Shown here: positions 34,275 to 42,413 of the stretch, one piece after another
Numbering within the stretch: position 1 is the stretch's first letter
Layout: every line of letters begins with the position of its first letter
Assembly: GCA_044226205.1 (NCBI GenBank)
Contig: JBGAHL010000001.1
Coordinates: 372,001-436,000 of the forward strand
Source: M3007 sp044226205
GTDB taxonomy: Bacteria > Bacteroidota > Bacteroidia > Chitinophagales > Saprospiraceae
Length of the DNA stretch: 64,000 nt
Direction: 5' to 3'
Program-made: the position numbers and the translations under genes
Notes under the pieces: model-generated
Database searches by the model: none
Told to the model about the DNA's origin: nothing
The model's input: only the letters and a program-made list of their open reading frames with translations

Positions 34275-36554
34275 TCAGCGATTGATCAGGAATGCGGCCG
34301 ACGAGACCTTGCCCTGGCTGCGCACCAGCACGCGGTAAGCGCCTTCGGGCAACGCAGCACAATCAAGGCGCGCGCGGCCATCGGCATCGAAGCTGTGCTC
34401 GACGCTTATCTCTTGGCCCAACTGATTGAATACCAGTATGTCGGAAGAGGGGTCGAGTGCCGTTTCGCCGCCGATCCAGAGCAGGTCGCGGGCGGGGTTG
34501 GGCGCCAGGCGCAAGCCGCCCGTTTGCGGACTGCTGGTGCCGACGTTGACAATATGCAGGATCTGCTGGCTCGAAGCCGTGCAGCCATAAGGTGTTGATA
34601 CCGTGAGTTTTACACGATAGGTTCCTGTGCCGGGGAACTGATGCACCGGCGACGCTTCGTTCGAAATGGTGCCGTCGTCGAAATCCCAGGTGTACTGGAG
34701 CCCGTCCTGTTGTGCCGTAAAGGTCCAGTAGTAGGCATCGATCGGTACCGTTTCGTAGCTGGCATCGAGCGAGGGCGTGTACTGGCCAATGGCGAAATCG
34801 AGCCAGTCGAGACGGGCAGCCGTCCAGGTTTTCAGTTTTTGCACCTCGCCCGGGTAGTTGTCGGGCAAAAAGCCAGGATTGGGCCACACGTAAACGCCGA
34901 GTATGGGCCAGAGTTTGAAGTTTCGCTCCTGGCTCTCCTGCAACACCGAGGCCATGGAGTCGATGGACATAAAAATGCTGTCGGTGCTCAGGGTTGTTTC
35001 GCGCAGGTTTTGCCAGTAGCAAGCCATGTTTTGGGTAAAAATCGAGTCCTGAAACAGTTTTTCCCACCAAAAAGGAATGCCCGCATCGGCGCAAACGTAA
35101 TTGAGGTTGAATGCCCAACCCGCGGTGGTGAAGGCTTCGCAATAGTCGGCATTGTACCAGCCCAGGTCAAAATCCCATACCGGGCCCATGTGGATGCGGC
35201 CCCCCAGGTCGTCGCGTTGTTTGTGGAAATAGGTGCTGAGGCGGTAGCCGTCCACGTTTTTACTCATTTCATTGATAAAAAGGAAGTCGAAAAACGACTT
35301 TTCATCGCCGAATTGACGCCAACCCGTGACGGGGTCCTGAAAATCGGGCCCGTGCAGCGCGGTTTCAAAACTGTCCACGTAAGCCTGAATGTATGCGGCC
35401 TGCACGGGCAACACTTCGTCCCAGCGCGGGTAAGTCAGCTGAAAATAGGTCACATTGGCGCTGTTGGGCTGGCTGTACTGGGAGTACCAGCCGGGGGTGT
35501 CGTTCCAGTCGATATTGACGATGTAGCCGCCGGACAAGTCGACGCCGGCGGTATCGTTGGCCGAGAGGCGCGGAATATCGACGCGGTCGTTGTCGCGCCG
35601 TATTTTTTCGGTAAATGCGTACACGCCCTGATAAGTGTTGTCGACAAACACCTCGCAGAAGCGCGTGCGACTGGCATATTGTCCGAGGCGGCGCGAAAGT
35701 TCGTAGGATAAAGGATTGCGCATCAAGGTTTTATCAGAGAAATTGGCGCTCAGGACAAAATCGTTTCCCTTGGGCAAACTCAACAATGCCACCGAGGTAT
35801 CCTTGCCGAGCGAGTCGCGCATTTCGATGTCGTAGGATTTTTTGGGAAATCCGAGCGTGCTGTTGCCGTGCAATTCGACGCCGATCAGACCCTTGTAGGC
35901 AAAACTGTCCTGATGAAAGTAGTTGCGCTGCCCCGGCCCGTTGTCGATCAGCGTGAACTCCCCTTGGATTTTGGGTTCGTTCACGATAGGTTGCCCGTTT
36001 GTGGTGATCTTCACAATGGGCAAGTCGCTGGATTCGAAGGGGAAGGGTTTGCAGGGCTGATCGCCGAAGCTCAGGCTCCAGTCGTACAGCACGCCCGCAT
36101 CGGCAAAAGCGTAAGTGTCGAGGATCAGGAGCTGCCAGACTCCGTTGGGCGACTGACCATTGTTCAGCACGCCCATATCGCCGAAGGGCTTGTAGGTGCC
36201 GGTAAAAGGATAGGGCGCCTGAAAGATCGACTGGTCCGCGTTGGTGCTCAGACAGGTATTGGTGAAGCCGTCGAGGTCGCCGCCGACGCCTGAAAAAATC
36301 GGGATCACCGTGCCGTCGGGCGAGCGAAGCGAAATGGACAAGTCGCTGTCCCAGGTATGAAAAATATTGATGCAAACGCTTTCCAGACCGAAGTTGCTGG
36401 TGTCGAGTGCGGCTTGTGGAATACCACTAACCGGAAGATCATACACGATCAGCGTGCCGTCGTCGGGAATATTGCTGCCGGGCGCAGTAAAGGTTTGGGC
36501 AGATAATGGCCTGATTATCAGGGCAAAAAGGATACAGAGTAGAAGAAGGCGCAT
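34275..36554 (-). CDS. CotH-family secreted protein with proprotein-convertase P domain, PKD and T9SS sorting domains
   Basis: 759 residues from ATG 36554 (MRLLLLCILFALIIRPLSAQ). Order: a P/homoB-type jelly-roll domain (about 21-165: VCINIFHTWDSDLSISLRSPDGT...PNGVWQLLILDTYAFADAGVLYDWSLSFG), the CotH domain (about 200-560: ELHGNSTLGFPKKSYDIEMRD, VDNTYQGVYAFTEKIRRD, MGPVWDFDLGWYN), PKD (about 610-680: YTWDFDDGTISNEASPVHQFPGTGTYRVKLTV) and a type A T9SS sorting domain (APNPARDLLWIG...AFLINR). P domains usually follow secreted proteases; using one in front of CotH suggests a binding role. It is the first gene of the operon that continues with DUF4340, DprE1-like, GT-C-like and HAD genes. Confidence 0.91.
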   Translation of the reverse strand: MRLLLLCILFALIIRPLSAQTFTAPGSNIPDDGTLIVYDLPVSGIPQAALDTSNFGLESVCINIFHTWDSDLSISLRSPDGTVIPIFSGVGGDLDGFTNTCLSTNADQSIFQAPYPFTGTYKPFGDMGVLNNGQSPNGVWQLLILDTYAFADAGVLYDWSLSFGDQPCKPFPFESSDLPIVKITTNGQPIVNEPKIQGEFTLIDNGPGQRNYFHQDSFAYKGLIGVELHGNSTLGFPKKSYDIEMRDSLGKDTSVALLSLPKGNDFVLSANFSDKTLMRNPLSYELSRRLGQYASRTRFCEVFVDNTYQGVYAFTEKIRRDNDRVDIPRLSANDTAGVDLSGGYIVNIDWNDTPGWYSQYSQPNSANVTYFQLTYPRWDEVLPVQAAYIQAYVDSFETALHGPDFQDPVTGWRQFGDEKSFFDFLFINEMSKNVDGYRLSTYFHKQRDDLGGRIHMGPVWDFDLGWYNADYCEAFTTAGWAFNLNYVCADAGIPFWWEKLFQDSIFTQNMACYWQNLRETTLSTDSIFMSIDSMASVLQESQERNFKLWPILGVYVWPNPGFLPDNYPGEVQKLKTWTAARLDWLDFAIGQYTPSLDASYETVPIDAYYWTFTAQQDGLQYTWDFDDGTISNEASPVHQFPGTGTYRVKLTVSTPYGCTASSQQILHIVNVGTSSPQTGGLRLAPNPARDLLWIGGETALDPSSDILVFNQLGQEISVEHSFDADGRARLDCAALPEGAYRVLVRSQGKVSSAAFLINR

Positions 36555-36640
36555 CGTACGGGAAAATTTTTCGGCCAAAGTAAGCGTCTTTCCGCGCACG
36601 ATTTTCGACTACTTTCGCACTCTTTTTTGAACGTACCGAG

Positions 36641-37228
36641 ATGATCAGCCTTCCAGCCTCCACCAAAATCACCATCACCGGCGACCTGGGCAGCGGAAAA
36701 AGCGCCGTTTCGCGCATCCTTTGCGACCGCACCGGGTTCACCTACGTCTCCACCGGCCGCATCCAGCGCCAGATCGCCGAAGAACTCGGCATCGACACCC
36801 TCGAACTCAATCGCCTGGCCGACACCGACCCGAGCATCGACGAACGCATCGACGGGATTTTTATCCAACTGGGCAACGACCCCGGCAACTACATCGTCGA
36901 CAGCCGCATGGCCTGGTTTTTCCTGCCCAAATCCTTCAAGGTCTATCTGAAAATCGACGTGCATATCGCCGCCACCCGCATCCTTTCCGACGCCAACCGT
37001 AGCAGCGAGCAATACACCAGCATCGACGATGCCGTTCCGAAGATTCTGGCCCGAAAAAAGAGTGAAAACGATCGGTTTTTAGCCAAATACGGCGCCGATT
37101 GCGCCAATCTTGGCAACTTCGATCTGGTAGTCGACACAGCCAGCCGCACGCCCGACGAGGTTGCCGGTCTTATTTTGAAAGGTCTTGAAATGCGGACAGC
37201 CGGGGAAAACTTCCCGCATTCGCTCTGA
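36641..37228 (+). CDS. Cytidylate-kinase-like P-loop kinase
   Basis: 195 residues, cytoplasmic. It has a Walker A loop GDLGSGKS (residues 14-21), then ILCDRTGFTYVSTGRIQRQIAEELG as in the CMP-kinase family substrate lid region, and VDSRMAWFFLPKSFKVYLKIDVHIAATRI, the conserved RxAwffxP..fKvyL stretch of the 'cytidylate kinase-like family'. It is shorter than canonical Cmk. The actual substrate may be CMP, dCMP or another nucleotide. A degenerate -7 box (TACTTTCG, 36610-36617) lies 23 bases before the start. It converges on the queuosine transporter gene 21 bases downstream. Confidence 0.85.
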   Translation: MISLPASTKITITGDLGSGKSAVSRILCDRTGFTYVSTGRIQRQIAEELGIDTLELNRLADTDPSIDERIDGIFIQLGNDPGNYIVDSRMAWFFLPKSFKVYLKIDVHIAATRILSDANRSSEQYTSIDDAVPKILARKKSENDRFLAKYGADCANLGNFDLVVDTASRTPDEVAGLILKGLEMRTAGENFPHSL

Positions 37229-37248
37229 TTTTCAACAAATTACCTTGC

Positions 37249-38043
37249 TTACCGCTGCGCAGCCGCCTTCATCTCGGCAGCCAGCGTGTGCCCCAGGTAA
37301 CGTTCGATCAACTCATGCACGAAGTAGATCACGGGCGTCATCAACAGCGCCATGGCGCCTTTGTAGCAGTAACTCATGATCGAAATAGCCAGCACCTGGG
37401 TGAACGACCAGCCCGCGCCGATATAAAACGCGATAAAAATCACGACAAAACTGTCGATGAACTGCGAAACCATCGTGCTGCCCGTGGCGCGCAACCAGAT
37501 TTTGCCCTCCCCTGTGCGGCTTTTGATCCAGTGAAAGGTGGACACGTCGACAATTTGCCCCACCAGAAAAGCCGTCAGCGAGCCGGCGATGATCCATAAA
37601 CTTTGCCCGAAAACCAGCCGGTAAGCCGCGTCAAAATCGGTCACCGCCGCTTTTACCTGCTCGCTCACATTGGGACTGGACAAATGCGAGGTGCGCCAAA
37701 AATCCGCCGGCGTGAGTTTCATGGCAAAAAACAGCATCAAAAAGCCGTAAGCGATCAAGCCCGCGGCCATGTACGACAACATGCGCACCCCGCGCCGGCC
37801 GTAATATTCGTTGATGATGTCGGTCATGATAAAAACCACCGGCCAGAGCAAGACCCCGGCAGTCAGGGTAAACGACAGGTTCGACTGGCCGAAAATGGTC
37901 CAGTGGACTTCCTGGTAGCCGAATGTTTTTTCCAGCGAAAACAGTTTGACACCCATGAATTCGGCGACCAGGGCGTTGGTCAGAAAAAATCCGGAAAGAA
38001 TCATCCAGAGCCGGTTGGCTTTGGAAATAAAAAATTCACGCAT
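37249..38043 (-). CDS. yhhQ: Queuosine precursor transporter, YhhQ/VUT family
   Basis: 264 residues from ATG 38043 (MREFFISKANRLWMILSGFFLTNALVAEFMGVKLF). It has six or more membrane helices. The family signature WPVVFIMTDIINEYYGRRGVRMLSY is complete, and QIVDVSTFHWIKSRTGEGKIWLRATGSTMVSQFIDSFVVI gives the conserved second half with the QxxDSxxF motif. It imports the queuosine base or preQ precursors for modification of tRNA wobble position 34. No queuosine biosynthesis gene is nearby. The longer open frame upstream (to 38205) lies across the promoter box at 38081-38088 and is rejected. Confidence 0.93.
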   Translation of the reverse strand: MREFFISKANRLWMILSGFFLTNALVAEFMGVKLFSLEKTFGYQEVHWTIFGQSNLSFTLTAGVLLWPVVFIMTDIINEYYGRRGVRMLSYMAAGLIAYGFLMLFFAMKLTPADFWRTSHLSSPNVSEQVKAAVTDFDAAYRLVFGQSLWIIAGSLTAFLVGQIVDVSTFHWIKSRTGEGKIWLRATGSTMVSQFIDSFVVIFIAFYIGAGWSFTQVLAISIMSYCYKGAMALLMTPVIYFVHELIERYLGHTLAAEMKAAAQR

Positions 38044-38080
38044 GACTTGGGTAGAAAAAGGAAGGACGCTCCTTTTTTGA

Positions 38081-38088
38081 CAAAGATA
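38081..38088 (-). promoter_or_regulatory. -7 box TATCTTTG of the queuosine transporter gene
   Basis: The complement of CAAAGATA is TATCTTTG, an exact TAnnTTTG match 38 bases from the ATG at 38043. No clear TTTG appears at the usual distance upstream. Confidence 0.6.
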
Positions 38089-38144
38089 AATGTAAAAGAT
38101 GGCTGTTTTGAGCCCGTAGAAAACCAATAAATTTTTAGTGTGTT

Positions 38145-38152
38145 TACTTTTG
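38145..38152 (+). promoter_or_regulatory. -7 box TACTTTTG of the hscA-like gene
   Basis: An exact TAnnTTTG match, 65 bases before the ATG at 38217, divergent from the transporter's box. The two boxes are about 57 bases apart, so the two transcripts share one compact control region. A T-rich stretch (38131-38136) may serve as upstream element. Confidence 0.6.
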
Positions 38153-38216
38153 CGGCCCCAAATCAAAATCTTGTTCTGAAGCAGTGTGGCCGGCGCGCCC
38201 GGCATAAAAAGAAAAT

Positions 38217-40076
38217 ATGGCCATTATTCCCATAAATTTAAAAGACGGCAGCATCGAAAACGAAGCCCCCGAACTCATCGTGGGCATCGACCTCGGTACG
38301 ACCAACAGCCTCGTGGCTTACATGAAAGACGGGGCGCCGGTCTGTGTCAAAGGCGCCGACCAAAAAAATACGCTGGTGCCTTCTGTTCTGCATTTTGCTG
38401 AAAACGAGGAACTTGTGGTCGGCGACGCCGCCCGGGCCAAACTGGTGACCGACCCCGCCAATACCATTTTTTCGGTCAAACGCCTCATGGGCAAATCCTA
38501 CCGCGACGTGGAAGCCATGCGCGGATTTTTCGGCTATCAGATCATCGACGACGACCAGGAAGCCCTGGTAAAAATCCGGGTGAAAGAGCGTTTTTACACC
38601 CCGATCGAACTGAGCGCATTCATCCTGCGCGAGCTCAAAACCCGCACCGAACGCGAACTCGGCGTGCCGGTCTCCAAAGCCGTTATCACGGTGCCGGCCT
38701 ATTTCAACGACAACCAGCGCCAGGCCACCCGCGACGCCGGCAAACTCGCCGGGCTCGACGTTTTGCGCATCGTCAATGAACCGACCGCCGCCGCACTCGC
38801 CTACGGCCTCGACAAGGACGAAGCCGAAACCATCGCCGTGTACGACCTCGGCGGCGGCACTTTCGATATTTCCATCCTGCAAATCCAGGACGGTGTGTTC
38901 GAAGTGTTGTCCACCAACGGCGATACCTTCCTCGGCGGCGACGATTTCGATCGCGCCGTGGTGGATTTTTGGTTGAAGGAATTAAATCTTGACCGGGAAT
39001 TTTTGGCGGAGGAAAAAGAATTTGCCCAGGCCATTCGCTTGCAGGCAGAAGCCGCCAAAAAGGCCTTGTCAAACGCGGAAGACTTCGAAACGCGTATTCT
39101 GGACAAAACCCTTCGCCTGACCCGCCGTGACTTCGACGCACTGGTGCAACCGCTGGTGCAACGCACCCTCGACTGCTGCCTGCTCGCGCTCCGCGACGCC
39201 AAATTGCAAGCCGCGCAGATCGACAAGGTTGTGATGGTGGGCGGCAGTACGCGCGTTCCGCTGGTGAAGCGCGCGGTGTCCGACTTTTTCGGCCGACCGG
39301 TATTCGACAAGCTCAATCCCGACGAGGTGGTTGCCCTGGGCGCCGCCATTCAGGCCGACGTATTGGCCGGCAACCAGAAAGATTTGCTGCTGCTCGACGT
39401 CACCCCGTTGTCGCTGGGCATCGAGACCGTGGGCGGCCTCATGGACGTCATTATTCCCCGCAACGCCAAGATCCCCGGCAAAGCCGGACGGCAGTACACC
39501 ACCAGCGTAGATGGACAGAAAAATCTGAAAATCAGCGTGTTCCAGGGCGAGCGCGACCTCGTGGAGCACAATCGCAAGCTGGGCGAGTTTATCCTTCGCG
39601 GCATCCCGCCCATGCCCGCCGGGCTGCCCAAAATCGACATTCATTTCATCCTCAATGCCGACGGCATTCTGACGGTGCGTGCCAAAGAACTGCGTTCGGG
39701 CGTCGAACAACAGATCGAAATCAAGTCCACTTACGGCATCAGCGAAGAAGACATGGGCCGGATGCTGCTCGACAGCATAGCCAACGCCCAGACCGACCAC
39801 GCGCTGCGCGGCCTGCTCGAAGCCCGCAACGAAGCCAACAACCTGCTGTTGTCGGGCGACAAGTTTTTGCGGCAAAACGAGGCGATCCTGAGCGTCGAGG
39901 AGCGGGACATTACAAATGCTTTGTTAAACGAATTGCGGCAGGCAGCGGAAGGCCAGGACAAGGACGTCATACACCGCGCCATCGAAAAACTCAATTCCTA
40001 CACCACTCCCCTCGCCCACCGCGCACTGGATTCCAGTATCCGGGAGGCGATGAAAGGCAAAAAAATTGCTTCCTAA
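38217..40076 (+). CDS. hscA: Hsp70 family chaperone, HscA-like
   Basis: 619 residues, close to the 616 of E. coli HscA and shorter than DnaK. Nucleotide-binding domain: IVGIDLGTTNSLVAYMKDG, SVKRLMGKSYRDVE, VITVPAYFNDNQRQATRDAGKLAGLDVLRIVNEPTAAALAYGLD and VYDLGGGTFDISILQIQDGVFEVLSTNGDTFLGGDDFD; the last parts fit HscA well. The linker is LLLLDVTPLSLGIETVGG. The substrate-binding domain follows, ending in MKGKKIAS without the acidic C-terminal tail of DnaK. HscA helps release Fe-S clusters from the IscU scaffold. No isc or hscB genes are in the window, so a general Hsp70 role remains possible. Confidence 0.86.
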   Translation: MAIIPINLKDGSIENEAPELIVGIDLGTTNSLVAYMKDGAPVCVKGADQKNTLVPSVLHFAENEELVVGDAARAKLVTDPANTIFSVKRLMGKSYRDVEAMRGFFGYQIIDDDQEALVKIRVKERFYTPIELSAFILRELKTRTERELGVPVSKAVITVPAYFNDNQRQATRDAGKLAGLDVLRIVNEPTAAALAYGLDKDEAETIAVYDLGGGTFDISILQIQDGVFEVLSTNGDTFLGGDDFDRAVVDFWLKELNLDREFLAEEKEFAQAIRLQAEAAKKALSNAEDFETRILDKTLRLTRRDFDALVQPLVQRTLDCCLLALRDAKLQAAQIDKVVMVGGSTRVPLVKRAVSDFFGRPVFDKLNPDEVVALGAAIQADVLAGNQKDLLLLDVTPLSLGIETVGGLMDVIIPRNAKIPGKAGRQYTTSVDGQKNLKISVFQGERDLVEHNRKLGEFILRGIPPMPAGLPKIDIHFILNADGILTVRAKELRSGVEQQIEIKSTYGISEEDMGRMLLDSIANAQTDHALRGLLEARNEANNLLLSGDKFLRQNEAILSVEERDITNALLNELRQAAEGQDKDVIHRAIEKLNSYTTPLAHRALDSSIREAMKGKKIAS

Positions 40077-40086
40077 ACGCCCCCCT

Positions 40087-40151
40087 TCATCAACCTTATA
40101 AACCCCTTTTATAAACCTCATCAACCTCTTTTATCAACCTCTTTCATCAAC
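40087..40151. repeat. Degenerate ATMAACC tandem repeat (6 units)
   Basis: Six units with cores ATCAACC or ATAAACC spaced 9 to 13 bases apart fill the gap between hscA and the DUF1573 gene. The same core in strict 10-base spacing occurs at 57447-57513. Confidence 0.75.
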
Positions 40152-40165
40152 CAACCGCTCAAATC

Positions 40166-40582
40166 ATGCATCCCAAGTCCCTGTTTTGTTTGTTCGCACT
40201 CGGTATCTTTTTGTCGTGCAAAACTTTGCCCAGCGCACAAAGTCAGCCGGCCACACCCGTGCCGTTTGTCAGCTGGGATAAAAAAATGGTCGAGTTAGGC
40301 TCGGTAAAAAAGGGCGAGAAACGGACCCTGTTTTTTGAATTCACCAATCCTGGCACGGAAAACGTTCAGATAGACGTCGTGGCGGCATGCGATTGCACCA
40401 CGGTGGATTATCCGCGGGGCGTCATCGCACCCGGTCAGAAAGCCCGTCTGGATGTTATTTTCGACAGCAAGGACAAGGACGAGTCGGAAACGATCGACAT
40501 CGACGTCATTTTCAAAAATACGGATGCGGCGGGCAACCCGAAGATCGAGCGGGTGTCGTATAAATACGATCTGGTGAAGTAG
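40166..40582 (+). CDS. DUF1573 domain-containing lipoprotein
   Basis: 138 residues. The N-terminus is a lipoprotein signal ending in LGIFLSC (Cys 18). The rest is one immunoglobulin-like DUF1573/ASPM-SPD-2-Hydin-type domain: VELGSVKKGEKRTLFFEFTNPGTENVQIDVVAACDCTTVDYPRGVIAPGQKARLDVIFDS. The conserved ACDCT is present. Such lipoproteins are abundant in Bacteroidota and unassigned in function. It lies 89 bases after hscA with a repeat tract between, and is followed by a good terminator. Confidence 0.88.
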   Translation: MHPKSLFCLFALGIFLSCKTLPSAQSQPATPVPFVSWDKKMVELGSVKKGEKRTLFFEFTNPGTENVQIDVVAACDCTTVDYPRGVIAPGQKARLDVIFDSKDKDESETIDIDVIFKNTDAAGNPKIERVSYKYDLVK

Positions 40583-40625
40583 GAAAATGTCGAACCCGCT
40601 TTACAGATTCTATACCAAACAGCGC

Positions 40626-40658
40626 AACGTCAAGCATTTCACAATGCTTGACGTTTTT
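40626..40658. terminator. Terminator hairpin that contains the stop codon of the convergent gene in its loop
   Basis: AACGTCAAGCATT (40626-40638) pairs with AATGCTTGACGTT (40643-40655) around a TCAC loop, followed on the plus strand by a T-run to 40658. It is a good intrinsic terminator for the DUF1573 gene. The loop holds the TGA (minus strand, 40639-40641) of the DoxX-like gene, so the last codons of that gene form one arm. Confidence 0.85.
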
Positions 40659-41085
40659 CGTTATAATCCTTCAATATCACCGCCAAAGCGCCCAAAAACA
40701 CCAGATTTTTAACGATATACTGTCCCACAATGGTAAACGCATACGGCGCCTGCGAAAATGAAACGTCGGGGAAAAAGAAAAGGGGCAGGAAGGTAAACAG
40801 CATGTGCACCACCGCCGCAAGCGCTGCAAAGCGAATAAACCGGCCGCTGATAAACAACACGCCGATCCCCACTTCCCAGATGGCCAGTAACACGAGATTT
40901 ACCTCATCCGGGATCAAGCCGAAGGTGATCATGCGGATGGTGTCTTTGGCGAGGGTTTCGGCAGGACTCAGCCCGTGAAAGAACTTGAGCGCCCCGAACC
41001 AGAAGTAGTTGATCCCGATCGCCCAGCGAAGAAGCTTGGTCGTGTTGGCGTAAACAAATGTGGAGAAGGTGGACAAAAATGACAT
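40639..41085 (-). CDS. DoxX-like small integral membrane protein
   Basis: 148 residues with four hydrophobic segments: LLRWAIGINYFWFGALKFF, VNLVLLAIWEVGIGVLFIS, FAALAAVVHMLFTFLPLFFF and FTIVGQYIVKNLVFLGALAVIL. The FGALKF start and the long loop before helix 2 fit the DoxX/DoxD and DUF417 (YkgB) group. These are four-helix membrane proteins linked to redox or stress functions. It has a -7 box at 41141-41148 and is monocistronic. The exact family could not be settled by eye. Confidence 0.75.
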   Translation of the reverse strand: MSFLSTFSTFVYANTTKLLRWAIGINYFWFGALKFFHGLSPAETLAKDTIRMITFGLIPDEVNLVLLAIWEVGIGVLFISGRFIRFAALAAVVHMLFTFLPLFFFPDVSFSQAPYAFTIVGQYIVKNLVFLGALAVILKDYNEKRQAL

Positions 41086-41140
41086 ACCATTTGTGGATTG
41101 ACGATGAGCAAGTACATCGGTTTTTTCAGTGTTCTCGCGC

Positions 41141-41148
41141 CAAAAGTA
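41141..41148 (-). promoter_or_regulatory. -7 box TACTTTTG of the DoxX-like gene
   Basis: The complement of CAAAAGTA is TACTTTTG, an exact match to TAnnTTTG, 55 bases from the ATG at 41085. Confidence 0.55.
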
Positions 41149-41279
41149 GCAGGCGGTTAATGCGGCGTTCCATCATCTTTGTCAGGCCAGGCGATGAGAA
41201 ATATCAATTTTTCAGAACGCCATTTTGTAATAAATCGGAAGCGCTTGCGAATAATTGGGCAAATGATCGCCAAAAGCAC

Positions 41280-41780
41280 ATGGAAGAAACATTCCTCCGG
41301 CAAATAGAACAGCACAAAGCCCTGATTTTCAAGGTCTGTCACACCTTCCGCAACAACGACGCGGAGGCCCGGCGCGACCTGTTTCAGGACATTGTCGCGG
41401 AACTGTGGCGGGCGTTCCCGCGCTTCAACGGGTCGGTCAAGTGGACAACCTGGGCCTATCGCATCGCGCTCAACGTAGCCATCACCCAGGATCGCAGAAA
41501 AAAAATCGCCACCGTGGAATGGTCGGAAGCCCTCGCGATCGATGCCGAGCGCCAAAGCGCCCGGCCGGATTCAGAAGACCTGTCCGAGTCGCTGGCCGCG
41601 CTTTATCAGGCCATCGCCCAACTCAACGAGGCCGAAAAAGCGCTGATCCTGCTGTACCTCGACGACCTGTCGTACGCCGACATAGCCGACATTACGGGGC
41701 TGACCGAAAACCATGTGGGCGTCAAGATCAATCGTATCAAATCCAAACTCAAAACGCTGCTTTTTCATGGAAAACAATAA
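41280..41780 (+). CDS. ECF-type RNA polymerase sigma factor
   Basis: 166 residues from ATG 41280. Region 2 is ARRDLFQDIVAELWRAFPRFNGSVKWTTWAYRIALNVAITQDRR (the DLxQDxxxxLWRAFxxFxGxxxxxTWxYRIAxNxAIxxxRR pattern of Bacteroidota ECF factors). Region 4 is LNEAEKALILLYLDDLSYADIADITGLTENHVGVKINRIKSKLK, a normal helix-turn-helix. No extra domains. The stop overlaps the next gene by 14 bases, the usual link to an anti-sigma factor. The open frame extends upstream to 41058 but only through non-coding sequence. Confidence 0.93.
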   Translation: MEETFLRQIEQHKALIFKVCHTFRNNDAEARRDLFQDIVAELWRAFPRFNGSVKWTTWAYRIALNVAITQDRRKKIATVEWSEALAIDAERQSARPDSEDLSESLAALYQAIAQLNEAEKALILLYLDDLSYADIADITGLTENHVGVKINRIKSKLKTLLFHGKQ

Positions 41781-42381
41781 GGAAATACCCGACCTGGACC
41801 GCCTGAAAGCAGCCTGGAGCCAGGACCTCCAACGGCAGAGCGAATCTGCCGAATTTATCAACCGTCAAAATCTGTCCAACATGATGCACCAACGCACGCA
41901 TTCCCTCATTTCCCGCCTGAAACGCAACCTGATGATAGAGGTGCTGACCACGGCCCTTATCATGATCGCCCTGTTCGCCTTTGTTCAATGGCGGCAAATC
42001 CCGGTCCCGCCACTTGCTTGGGCCTTCTTTGTTCTGGTCACCTTCTCCGGCCACCTGCTTTTGTACCGCTCGCTGCGCCGGCAAGACACGCTTTGCGAAA
42101 ATGACCTGTCGAAAGCCCTCGACACCAGTATTCAGCACACCGGCCGCTTTGTTCGGACTTTTAATCAAAGCGCGATTGCCCTGGCGCTCGTCATTTTCCT
42201 CGGCGGACTCAAACTGTCGCTGGCAGTTTACGAACAGGGGCCAAACGCATGGCTTGGCGTGCTGTATGCCTTTTTGGCCGCAACCGGTGAGTACTTTCTG
42301 ACCCGGGCGTACGTTCAAAAATTATATGGTCAATACCTCGAAAAGTTACTGGCCTGTCGCGCGGAACTGACCCGGGAATAA
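41767..42381 (+). CDS. Two- to four-helix membrane protein, candidate anti-sigma factor
   Basis: 204 residues from ATG 41767, overlapping the sigma gene by 14 bases. The cytoplasmic N-terminus is charged (PDLDRLKAAWSQDLQRQS). Hydrophobic pairs follow at about 55-72 and 80-98 and again at about 133-152 and 160-178 (MIEVLTTALIMIALFAFV, PPLAWAFFVLVTFSGHLLLY, SAIALALVIFLGGLKLSL). No zinc-binding ZAS motif is present. Overlap, order and membrane topology argue for an anti-sigma function, which is inference; no known anti-sigma family was recognised. Confidence 0.72.
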   Translation: MENNKEIPDLDRLKAAWSQDLQRQSESAEFINRQNLSNMMHQRTHSLISRLKRNLMIEVLTTALIMIALFAFVQWRQIPVPPLAWAFFVLVTFSGHLLLYRSLRRQDTLCENDLSKALDTSIQHTGRFVRTFNQSAIALALVIFLGGLKLSLAVYEQGPNAWLGVLYAFLAATGEYFLTRAYVQKLYGQYLEKLLACRAELTRE

Positions 42382-42413
42382 GCCATCTTCGTGCCTGAAC
42401 ACACAGGCAGCCC

